Source: Azolla pinnata (lineage: Eukaryota; Streptophyta; Polypodiopsida; Salviniales; Salviniaceae). From it: a DNA stretch of 30,749 bases. The translations under genes were made by a program, and so were the position numbers. The notes under the pieces are model-generated. The model ran no database searches. It saw only the letters and a list, made by a program, of their open reading frames with translations, and was not told the DNA's origin. Where the stretch lies: positions 1 to 30,749 of the forward strand of contig JBBBWG010022779.1 in assembly GCA_037176905.1 (NCBI GenBank), written 5' to 3'. This document shows positions 11,701 to 21,400 of the stretch, in pieces. Every line of letters begins with the position of its first letter. The stretch's first letter is position 1.

Positions 11701-13752
11701 TTGAGCATACACTCCGTAGCCATACTCAATTGGTGATTTGACTTGTTTTCAGCCCCAATTGGTCGTCTTCCCCCCATATGCTTAGAAAATTGTAACATTC
11801 ATGAGGCTGAATGAGGGGATGGGAAGGAGTGTATGAAGTGAACCTCCGAGTATTTTGAAAATAAACTTGAAGCAATATTTACAGCTACTTCCTCTATACT
11901 AGTAAAGTCAATTTAGAAATTTTTGGGTGTGTTTATGTAGAACACCTAGTAGGTTTACTGAACTTAATCATAAAAATTCTGTTTTCCTGTATGTTCTGTT
12001 TGAGTGCTTTAAATTTTGATTCGTTTTGTAAATTCTTTATTTTAAATGCTCAGGAGTTGGAGAAAAAAGCATAGAAATTTTAAAGAATTGGGCAAGCAAT
12101 AGAAACCTATCACTTCCTACTGCAATGGAGGTAAGTTTGATCTGAGGTTGTGTAGTCCTGCAAGAAGCATGTATATTTTCTTTAAGTAGATTTGATCTAA
12201 AGAACTTGAAGGCTTGGATTCTTGTTAATGTTTCTGAAATATTTGGTGAGAATTCTCAGAAAATTTATACTGAATCGCTGACACATAAGGACTTAGGACT
12301 TCGGCCAAAGGCAAGGCAAGCTGTTTATGGGGGTTTTTGGTGGACATCGTTGCTGCATCTCTGTTCTTGCCGGATTATATTTCTATATGCTGTGTTTTAC
12401 AGGAATGGTATTTTCAGTTTCCTTGAAGTCATCCATCATCTGCGTGCAGTATGTAACGAGGTGTCTGTATCAAAGCTTTTATCTGTGATTATTGAAAAGT
12501 AAGTGTGCATATATTTGAGGAGTTGAATTTTTAAGCGTAGGTAGTTATCGATAAATAAATGACCACTTTGCCTTTTGATTAGATATTTGAAAAGCTCTTA
12601 CAAGTTTTTTCCTAGTCTCCAGGAAGTAAACGATCTTAGGTCCCAGTCTTAGGTCCCAACAACTGGTGCATTGTGGATTTACCATCCCAATGCCATGATA
12701 CAATTTCTTGACCTCCAGGAAATTTCTGCTGTTCACTGACCACTGCAACGTAGAAGTCTACGTTTTTTTTCTAGAATGTGAGCAATCTGTATTTGATCTC
12801 AGAGCAGTTTTTTTATTCATTAACTCAGATTATCCTTCCAATCCTACATTAAGGCTCTTTCCAAGGATGAAATAGAGGTCAGGCAACGCATTGAACGGAT
12901 TCAACAATTTCTGGTAGTCTTTTACATTCAAGCAACATTAGGAGTCGTCCTTCCCGTTTTGGAGCTTATGTTCCTGTTTGAGTTTTTTGATAGTCAGCTG
13001 CAGAGGTATCTGAAAAACGGAACGGGGTAGGTTACCAGGCATTACTATGTTTTCTTGAAGATTTGGCTTTGTTGACAAATCAAGAAGGAAATCAAGACAT
13101 AGATCGCACCACCAGCCAGGTTAGTTTGGGATATTAGGATAAAAGGAAAATGAAAGGTTAATCAAGTTTTCTTTGAAGCGATGATAAAGGCTGACATAAT
13201 TGTCACATGTGTTCAGAGAAGCAAGGTCACACTGTCAACGTTACACTCTGCAAAAGGTTTGGAGTTTGATCGTGTGTTTGTGGTCGGAGTAAGTGACAGG
13301 GTGCTACCTCTGGAAGAATGTGATCCGGATGAAGAGCGTCGACTTTTCTATGTTGGAATAACTCGTGCTCGAAAACAGCTGTGAGTCTTGAAGTTAGAGA
13401 GTTCATTTTCTATTGGGAATGTTAAACAGGCTCCTGGACATAGGACCAGGACCTATTTAAACAGAGCATTAAGACCGATTAAAGTTTGTTTGCTAGATTA
13501 GTTTATATGTTCGCATTACCACTCATAAACACTGGGGAATTCTCGCAACAAAAAATGGGTAGGTGTGTTGGGTCTTAACATTTGTGGGATATCTTTTTTG
13601 ACAGATTCTTAACATACAGCTGTGAGCCTGCACCTTGGCAACAATCTGGGCCAAACAGGCTCTCAACATTTGTCAAAGAGCTTATTCATGAACTTCCGCA
13701 GCAATATCTCAATTTTTGCTCAGTTGTCGGTGGAAGAGAAGATTTGTATTGA
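5796..13752 (+). CDS. Srs2/UvrD-like SF1A 3'-5' DNA helicase, complete, 19 exons
   Basis: This is a UvrD/Rep/Srs2-family ATP-dependent DNA helicase of the plant SRS2-like type, likely acting in recombination or repair. Exons: 5796-6287, 7471-7557, 7685-7810, 7902-8168, 9210-9299, 9813-9869, 9942-10013, 10698-10781, 10885-11004, 11103-11249, 11315-11395, 11478-11568, 12054-12130, 12260-12315, 12403-12498, 12829-12913, 13006-13119, 13217-13380 and 13605-13752. All phases close, giving 817 aa. Seen: a Ser/Ala-rich N-terminus (possible organelle targeting), an acidic run at about 87-105, the Q motif LSEEQ, Walker A GPGSGKT (136-142), motif Ia [14 protein letters not shown], Walker B VDEFQD (365-370), motif [17 protein letters not shown] from 393, [13 protein letters not shown], motif [12 protein letters not shown] (722-732) and motif [15 protein letters not shown]. 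All catalytic motifs are intact. The least certain borders are the start of exon 14 (12212 is an alternative) and the GC donor at 12316. An organellar or nuclear location cannot be decided from the sequence. Confidence 0.93.
6354..6771. repeat. Three imperfect tandem copies of about 135-148 bp in helicase intron 1
   Basis: Copies start at 6354, 6489 and 6637, each opening with a CATCCYCTCNTTGATAGC-like stretch and containing CGGACATTGTTTAGGCATC. The middle copy is longer because a 13-bp piece (ACCATTCACAGTT) is itself duplicated. The third fades out near 6771. All lie in the 1183-bp first intron. Confidence 0.85.
12316..12402 (+). other. Predicted GC-AG intron (87 bp) in the helicase gene
   Basis: Between two exons coding for LRPKAR and [14 protein letters not shown], no GT donor gives the right phase. 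The stretch AG|GCAAGC at 12314-12321 matches the known GC-donor consensus (AG|GCAAGT) and joins in phase to TTTTACAG at 12395-12402. The intron is 87 bp, a multiple of three without an in-frame stop, so retention would add 29 residues instead of breaking the frame. Confidence 0.6.
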
Positions 13753-14640
13753 TAGGGAGCTTCTCTGAAGTCGTTGCTGCATGTGGTTGGCAATCTCTGG
13801 TGGACAGACACATATCAGGCTTGATAAAGTCATGAATTCAAAGAAGGAATCCAGGTTGAAAATCCAAACCGGCACATATCACTAACTGCATTTGTGTAGA
13901 CTTGACCGAACCAAAGGCTACTGTATATTTCGAGGTCCTCTCTGCTCAGAGGTGGCAGCTTATCATGAGCTACTTATTGGAAGGCATCTTTGACAATATT
14001 TTCATTCACCCACAATTTTGCCATACAGAAAAGAGTCGAGAAGCATCTGCCAAAGTTGCGAAATCTATGGTTTCGTCTTCTGCAATTTATTCCCGTTTCC
14101 AAAAAGGTGTACTTACTGAAAGAGGAGGGGAGAGGGAAGCAATTTGTGAAGCCAGCCAGAGGGGGGTGTGTTTATATCTCAGGTTTGTATTTTGAACGAA
14201 CGATATATGACCCCTCAATGCCATATTCTGAGTCATAATAGGTTCCGAGTGTTGTACCACAATGCCCAATTGATTGATTAATATTCTGAGTCTTGTACCA
14301 CAATTCTCAATTGATTAATATTCTGCAGGGAATTTTCGTTTGGATCAGTTCACCATACTCTCTGCAATTAAAGTAGAGAATTTCCGCATATTGGGTTTTA
14401 AGACGAGTCCAGACTCTGTTTGATAACAAAAAATAGGCAATTAATTGCAGAATCACACCTCCCTATCTGTTTAACATAATCATTTGCACAGATTGAATGC
14501 ACTGTTTGCTTGAGCAACTTCATCTAACCAATTTTAATTAGGAATATTTGGGCGCTGTTATATAAAGGAGCATAAGCCATTTCAATTATCCAGAATTGCA
14601 GCGAGTTAGTTGTACATGTATACGTTCAAGCCGAGTCTGT
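13753..14640. other. Convergent 3' spacer between the helicase and the next gene
   Basis: This spacer holds the 3' untranslated ends of two genes facing each other. It contains a small tandem duplication (14223-14280 and 14281-14318, both starting ATATTCTGAGTC and containing TTGTACCACAAT). Open frames near 13902-14238 on the plus strand resemble no family I recognise. No other gene is seen. Confidence 0.55.
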
Positions 14641-16449
14641 CTATGTAGTTAGCAAGTCGACAGGTGCGGGTTCTTTGGTAGTACTCGGAGGAGTAGGTTT
14701 CTCTGGACACTTCAGTGTCGGGATCTTTTGCCAACTAATCACGTCGTAGTTCTTGTCTCCGTTTATTTTCTTATGTATCCTTATTGTTCGCATTGCTGCT
14801 CGCCACCTGCAGAAAAAAGCAGTTGTGCTGGTGTGTTGATATCATATAAAGCGTCGAGGATTGACAACCTCCAACCATCTCTGTCCTTGAGCAAGAGGAA
14901 CTAGATTAACCACTGCAACCATGAGCTTCATGTGACATGCGAAAGAATAGGGATATCAAAATCGCATGCAGAACTTCCCAACGGGCAGGACAAGGTAGCT
15001 CAGCATCACGATTTTCAAAGGAGCTGAAATGGCTGATTGCATTTTCAAGCATATGGGGATCGATTTGACTCCATTCTTGCTCTTCGTTGACAGACATCTA
15101 AGTTGGGTGCATTTCTTAAGCGCAGATAGATGAAGCCTAAATCCTATGTTAGAGCATATGAAAACACATGATAAAAGCCAATACCTCGTGGATGCGTCGA
15201 TAAACCTAGCCCTTTCACCGTTGTAATCATCATGGTACTTGAGGTTTATGGGGTTGTATGGTACACTCGTACGGTTAGCTAGTACACGCGCATGTGGATG
15301 CTCTGTTCGAGTCCAAGCATCATGCTGTCGACACTTTGCCCATTCTACCTCGCGTTCCACTGCTAATCTGCGCTCCCTTTGACTCCTCTGTGAGATATGC
15401 GATTCCAATATAACCTTGGAAGAGCAATACAATGTGTAAGTATACATGGATGTTTTGAATATTTCTGTTGACGGAAGATCATTCGTCCTTAGAACAGTTG
15501 TGTACATAAAACCAAACATCTAATGGAACCGATTCCCCAAATCTTGCACTCCTATTGGCCTTTTACAGTTGTAGTATACCTTACTTATCAAATTGGGGTG
15601 GCAGGAACGCAACCAGAGCTCATAGATATATATACATACATTGGACATAAAATCTGTAGTGACAAAAGATTTAAATTACAGCATGCCATGGAAAGGAGTT
15701 CTCGAAATTTACACTCTCACTGGTCTTTGTCAGAAAAGGCCTAGCTATACCTAGCTGTACCTGTTATTGGTGGAGGTTCAATCAGAGCTGATGGATGTGC
15801 ATAAACCGGTGTCGAAGTCCGTCAAGACAAAAGCTGAAATTGCAAAATGCAATGGAACAGATTTCTTAAAACTCACAACCTAATCGGTCTGATACAAGAG
15901 GGTCAGAAATGGAGTACAAATAGCTATCTTACCTAGCTGATCTTTTGAAGAGGGATGGGGGGTAATTCCAGCTGATGAATGTGCATGCATTGAAGGAAAC
16001 ATTCATCAAGATAATTGAAAGATAAGATAACGAAATGCCATGGAATACAGTTCTCAAAACCTACACCCTGATTGGTTTAGGGTTTAGGGTTTAGGGTGAC
16101 TCCAATCCTACACCCTGATTGGGCTTGATCCAAATATGGTGGAAATGGTCTTGTATATGCACCTACCTAACCAAACCAAATCAAGCCAAATCAACCTATC
16201 TATGAAATCTTTCTTTCCGTCTATCTATCGGATATATAGATCTGTGGAAGAAAAGAATCGGACCTGCTTTTTGGATTGTGTATTCTTATGATCGAGCGTG
16301 ACAAAGACATCGACATCCTTGCGCAGGCGCTCGTGTTCAGGTGCGTAACTTAAGGATGTGGGATCATAAGGTTGGATCACGTTCTTGTAGACGTCGTGCC
16401 TGACATGGCCGAACTTTCTGGCAGCAAGCCTTTCTTTCTCGAGCGCATC
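14641..16449 (-). CDS. Unrecognised small charged protein, three C-terminal exons (5' exon unresolved)
   Basis: Exons on the minus strand: 16449-16264 (phase 0 at both ends), 15414-15185 (ends phase 2) and 14806-14641 (TAG at 14643-14641). The borders are TTGCAG|GAT, CAG|GTC, CCAAG|GTT, GAG|GTATTG and CTGCAG|GTG. Phases close over 193 codons plus stop with no interruption, strong evidence that this is a real gene. Seen: an Arg/Lys/Glu-rich helical N-part (DALEKERLAARKFGHVRHDV), then YDPTSLSYAPEHERLRKD, an Arg/Glu-rich central helix, NRTSVPYNPINLKYHDD, RWRAAMRTIRIHKK and NYDVISWQKIP, ending in a Pro/Thr-rich tail. There is no membrane segment. An upstream exon with the start codon must exist because exon 16449-16264 begins after a splice acceptor and has no Met at its start. 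I do not recognise the family for certain; the short YxPxxLxY-type motifs and basic helices suggest an axonemal or microtubule-associated protein, which is inference. Confidence 0.6.
15524..16122. repeat. Four diverged copies of about 165-190 bp inside an intron
   Basis: Each copy has a core like GGAAYAGTTCTCAAAACCTAC followed by CCTGATTGG. Cores begin near 15524, 15688, 15853 and 16042. The set lies in the intron between the 16449-16264 and 15414-15185 exons. The last copy carries a telomeric insert, described separately. Confidence 0.65.
16076..16097 (+). repeat. Three TTTAGGG units inserted in an intron, flanked by 16-bp direct repeats
   Basis: TTTAGGG x3 (16076-16096) and a short tail to 16106 separate two identical 16-bp copies of CCTACACCCTGATTGG (16060-16075 and 16107-16122). 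The flanking identity is what a filled staggered break or a small local duplication would leave. Confidence 0.85.
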
Positions 16450-16614
16450 CTGCAAGAGGGAGGCAGACAAAGAAGAGAAACGGTTCAGTTTTTGGAAGGA
16501 TCAACGGCAGGAAAGCAGCCATCTGCGACTCCTGCATTTCTTTACTGTCTTACGAAAGGGCAGATTCAGCCGCAACAAGAACAGGTAAGCAGACAGACTG
16601 TGGTTCCGACATGA

Positions 16615-17040
16615 CTGCGATTCGTCATTTGCAACAAAGGAAGGGGAAGCTGTTATCGCCGCGAGATTTGGCTGGAACGGCCGGGAAACTTCCACGCAGA
16701 AAAACGGGGGCGTTCGTGGCTGAAGCATTACATCCCATGAAATCTGTACTGATGCAACTGCGATTCGCCATTTGAAACAAAGGAAGGGGAAGCTGTTATC
16801 GCCGCGAGATTTGGCTGGAAGGGCCGGGGAACTTCCACGCCGAGAAACGGGGGCGTTCGTGGCTGAGGCATTACATCCCATGAAATCTGTACTGACGCAA
16901 CTGCGATTCGTCATTTGCAACAAAGCAAGGGAAGCTTATCGCCGGGAGATTTGCCTGGAACGGCCGCGGGAAACTTCCACGCCGAGAAACGGGGGGCGAG
17001 GCTGAAGCATTACATCCCATGAAATCTGCAGGTGATGCAA
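16615..17040. repeat. Three tandem copies of a 142-144 bp unit
   Basis: Copies begin at 16615, 16759 and 16901 with CTGCGATTCGYCATTTG and end with CATTACATCCCATGAAATCTG; the third ends near 17040 with deletions. On the minus strand each copy opens with ATG GGA TGT AAT GCY TCA GCC, so each could start a short peptide MGCNASA. None shows a clear splice donor in the phase needed to join the 16449 exon, so a coding role is unproven. Confidence 0.85.
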
Positions 17041-17449
17041 GAAAAAGGCCGAGAAGGTCGCACGGCATCGCTTTCCATACTGAACGGGCGTCGTTCGAGA
17101 GAGAGAGAGAGAGAGAGGAGGAGGAGGAGGAAGCTTTCGTACGTACGTAATCGGAATTGTGGAAATGGCGTTTCTCGCCGGAGGCGGGGTCGGGAGCTTC
17201 GTGCGCACGGGAAGAAGTGCCCCATCCACCGCGATGATGATGATGAAGAGGAAGAGGAAGATGAGGAGGAGGAGGAGGAGGAGCGAGGCCATGGCCCCGC
17301 TCCTCTTTCTGCTGTTTCTGCGGCTCTTCCGGCTCCGTCGCTTCTTTCTGCGGCGGCGGAGGAGGAGGAGGAGGCGCCTTCATCGCCGCAGGAGGTCTCT
17401 GCAGAAGGAGGAGGAACAAGGAGCGGCAGTTTGGCGGAGGAGACCCCGA

Positions 17450-17545
17450 AACATACGTACATATATACATACATACGCACATACATACGCACATACATAC
17501 GCATATACATACGCACATACATACGCACATATGCACGCACACATG
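17450..17545. repeat. ACATACATACGC-type microsatellite
   Basis: An array of ACATACATACGC/ACATACATACAC-like units, about eight, changing to GCACACATGCATGC at the right end. It is of the same family as the two larger ATGT/ACAT tracts at 25.6-27.0 kb, and has the same orientation as the right-hand one. Confidence 0.85.
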
Positions 17546-17567
17546 CATGCCGTGGGGAAGTGAACGC

Positions 17568-17568
<1 letters not shown>

Positions 17569-17616
<48 letters not shown>
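17569..17616. repeat. Eight perfect CTTGAC hexamers
   Basis: Eight uninterrupted CTTGAC units from 17569 to 17616. The period of six keeps all six frames open and gives Leu-Thr, Asp-Leu, Lys-Val or Arg-Ser dipeptide runs, which explains the long spurious frames here. Each unit contains TTGAC, the core of the W-box (TTGACC/T) bound by plant WRKY factors. Confidence 0.9.
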
Positions 17617-17617
<1 letters not shown>

Positions 17618-18473
17618 TCGGCTCGAGTCTCCCCGAGTACCGACGCGTTTTTTCTTTCGAGAACAACTGCCAACCGAAAGCCTCCTGCTAAATCTATTAT
17701 TCGCATTCTCACGACGTCTACAATCGGGAATCGCAGATTGACGCCCGCTTGTAATCACTAACCTACCGATTCTCCAATCGCTTCTCGCTAATCTCTCTCC
17801 TCGCGCCCATTGATTATTTATCTTCCCACTACTGGTTTACTGATTGCATCCTGCCTCCGACTGCTGTTTGCGGCTCCATTCCCTTATTTGCTTTCGGTTT
17901 TATAGAAGTTACTCATTTCGGAATCTAATTAATTCGGTGCTGATTGATTGATCTAGCTGTGTTTGAAGTTTAGTGATCGATAACACTAGGCTTTTAATCT
18001 GCATTTTCTGATCTTAGTTGTGTGCCAAAATGTTAACCAATAACTTTGTTGGGCGTTTTCTGGTAGGGTTTTGAGCCAAAATGTAATAATCCCTTCTCTT
18101 TTAGCACATCCAAGAGGAAGACAATGGCAGCTCCCTGCAGGGTTTAGAGCCTCCTAAATGGTTACAGGAGAAGGTATAGAAAGGAATATACAGAGAGAGA
18201 GAGAGAGAGAGAGAGAGCTTCCAAAACCCCTTGAATGACCTTGTTCCCATGCATATATCACCTCACTTGGGCAGAGAATACATACATGCTGGTGCTGCTA
18301 GTTAGCATTGGGAGAGAAGCACTTCCCAAACAAAATCGCTGGTTTTTTCCTTCCTCGCGGTATCTCCACTAGCACGATTCCGACCCATGTTTTCTCATCA
18401 TCATTCTGCGGTTGTCGACGATGAGTGTCAGCAAATTGAAGTAGGAGAGTGAATGACTATGAACACCACGAAG

Positions 18474-21400
18474 TTATGTCGGCGCAGATGCTATCGTTTC
18501 TTCCCGATCTCTTAAACTTTCCATCACCTCGTTCACATCGTCTACGCCTCCCATGGCTAGCCCTTTGGATTTCAAGTAAACGGCGAGCTTCTGTTTTGCA
18601 TCATGCAAGCCTTCTTTCTGGTATGCAGATAGAAGAGCCGCCCAATTCACCTGCACCGAAGAAACCATGATACCTGTATCAGGTGTATCTATCGCATTCG
18701 ACAAATCTAAACAAAAGATTGGAAGGCAAAAAGGGTTACCTTTTCTAGAATGGATCCCTGACTGATCATTGAACCGTCAAGAATCTGATCCAAGATCTTA
18801 GTGTTAGAACCACACAATTGGAGGATCGTTTCCAGTGACCTTGCTGCAGGCAAAATATCAAAAGCCTGCACCAATCCAACTTTATGAAACCCAGCATACA
18901 CCAAACAAGGTAAGAAATACACTGGCTTTAGACCAATGGGAGATGGAATCTTCCATGCTAATGGGTACTCTCGCATGAACCTTTCCGAAAAAAAATGCTT
19001 ATTTGAAACAGTATCCAGGAGTTTCAAGATATTAGCTCAAATAACTCGATACTACTGAAACAGCCGGAAGCATTAGAAAGCTCAGTTTTTTCTTTTTACT
19101 GTGGATAGGAAATCATGTGGCTCCATGCAATGCTCACCAAGCACAATGTTAAATAAACAGAGAAGAATTCCATACATCCTTGTGAATGCACGGGTCACAC
19201 TGGCTCTGTCCTTCTAAAGAGGCTCTGTTGGTTATGGCACCAGTGAGGTTTGATAGGGGTGATAGTAGGTAGCCCTTGCGCTTCCTCGCATTGTTTTAGG
19301 AGGTTAGGTTACCCCACATTATTTCCAGCAAGCCATAATAAATGCCTTTAAGCTGGAGTATTGCTCTATTGCAATGATATTGCTCTCTTTTAAGCTGGAG
19401 CAATGATAAAATAAAGACATTACTAACTGACGTAGATCTCTGCAGGAAGCAGCAAACAGTCTTATATCATATCTAGATGAGCATTTGATTAATGCATCAA
19501 ATGCAATCGTAATTTATAGGTTACGAAATGTATACGGCCACTATACTATATTATATTGGTAGCATTTCATATCATTCTTCATCAAACACCATCATCCATC
19601 CCTAGATTCAATCTGTTCCAGAAACACACAATGTGCTTCTCTATTACCAATATCAATTCCCAAGCATGCCCCAAGTGCGAATAATCAGCAGCACTTAACC
19701 AATGAGAGAACTTGAAATGAGAACAACTCACCATCATTTCTTTGAGAAATTTGAAGGCTTGATCTGCTCTTCTATCTTTGCAAAGAGCATCAATTATAAC
19801 TGTAAACATTTGTTCAGATGGTCGTATTGCAACCTTCCTCATTCTAATGTAGAGTTTAACTGCTTCATCAATCCTTCCAGCGCCTGCAAGCCCAATTATC
19901 AATGGCGCATAGCTGTTCTGCAAAGTTAAAGATGAACCTCTTACTGCGTCACTCTAGGTCAGAATTTACCCTTAAACTAAGCATTAAGATATATCATGAC
20001 ACCTACAAAGTTTGGGCGAAATTTTCGAAATTTCAAATCATTGAATGTCTGTAAAGCTATGTCAAACATTTTCTCCTCGCAAAAGTAGAATATCAGTATA
20101 TTAAATGTGGCACGATCTGGAGAGACTGACTCGTGGCTCATCCTTTTTAATGTGTCCATAATAGCATCCTTCAAGCCAAGCGTACAATATGACTTCAAGA
20201 TTGAGTTGAATAAAGATGCGTCTAATGATCCTCGCATTTCTGTAATTGCCTCATTGCTTAATGTTTTTACTATCTCTGCCTTACCCAATTTTGAGTAAGC
20301 TGAAATAAGCATAGAATATGCATGATTCCCTGTTCAGTTCATCAAACAAATGAGTTCACAGGACGATAGAGAGAATCTGGCACACAAACACATCTATATA
20401 AGATATTTACACGTTATTATACCTGGAGTGATGCCCTTTTGTCTCATGTCATCAAGTAGCAACTTTGCATCTTCTAATAGACCAGCTTTGCAGAAGGAAT
20501 CCATCATGACAGAATATGTCACCTGCAAATCCAATCCAGAATCAATCAACTGGACTTTATAAAATCAATTATGAGACATTTGCCAAACACACTGAACACT
20601 AAAAATAAAGGTTTTGGTGTATTCGCATCATCAGAGATATATCTTGATATTTCGTTGATTTCTTTCTTCCCAAACAGCTCAAACTAGCTTTAGTGGAAAA
20701 AAACATCTTTTGAGAATCTTGTTCGGGTAAATTCCAATGTGGGGCAGGACAATGAGAGCCACAAGTTCCAAATTTTAAGTGTTATCCTTTATTTTCAGCA
20801 ACTTCCAGGCACAGTCAGCTTTGATATTTGTACTGGTTAGCCCATACTGTAATCACATGTTCCTAAATGTGTGAGATAGTTCCATGTAAAGATACGCATA
20901 TGAATATCCCCTTGCAATGGTTAAGCCTTTCCTCTTCAACTTGATCACATCGTACAACTATCCATGAAATTGATATAACCAGACTAAACAACCAGTTCAA
21001 ATCACATGCCAACAATGAATTGGCTTTATGAAAAAATTTTAACTCACCTCCCCTGGGGGACAATGTTGTGATGGCATCTCATTAAAGATACGGCGTGCTT
21101 TCTCCAAGTCCCCAGAGGTTGCATACAACTTTAGCAGACAATTTAAGATAACCTGGCATGCACGTAATAGCCTAATCTTGAGCACAGAAGTAGCTACTCT
21201 ACTCAGATAATTCCATAAATAGATTCCCGCCCTCACTGTACCTCATCTAATGGCAAACCAGATTCCTGAAATTGTTGAAATAATGCTTCTGCTTCTTCTG
21301 TTCTCTTCTTCTCAGCATACATACTCAGCAATGATGCATAGTGAAATTTTACTGGCTTGATACCATCCGCTTGCATTTGTTCAAACAAAGTCCTTGCTTC

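Larger units (their letters stand above)
17041..18473. other. Intergenic region dominated by simple repeats; no confident gene
   Basis: It contains GA runs at 17100-17123, GAG/GAT-rich stretches at 17240-17430, an ACATACATACGC array at 17450-17545, a CTTGAC array at 17569-17616 and a GA run at 18190-18218. Several long frames cross 17010-17760 on both strands, but they translate to mono- or dipeptide runs set by the repeats. The 5' exon of the minus-strand gene ending at 14641 may lie here or in the adjacent 143-bp repeats. Confidence 0.6.

Noticed and set aside
13902-14238. Plus-strand frames downstream of the helicase stop
   Set aside because: They sit in the expected 3' untranslated region, overlap each other in different frames and match no family.
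17010-17758. Long frames on both strands with Ser, Glu, Arg or Met-Tyr-Val runs
   Set aside because: They arise from GA, GAG, ACAT and CTTGAC repeats. No domain, no splice logic and overlapping alternatives in all frames.
20001-20006. PPR exon 7 donor at TAG|GTGTCA (20002-20001)
   Set aside because: It leaves phase 1, which breaks the next exon. The donor TTT|GTAGGT at 20006 gives phase 0 and a continuous PPR motif.
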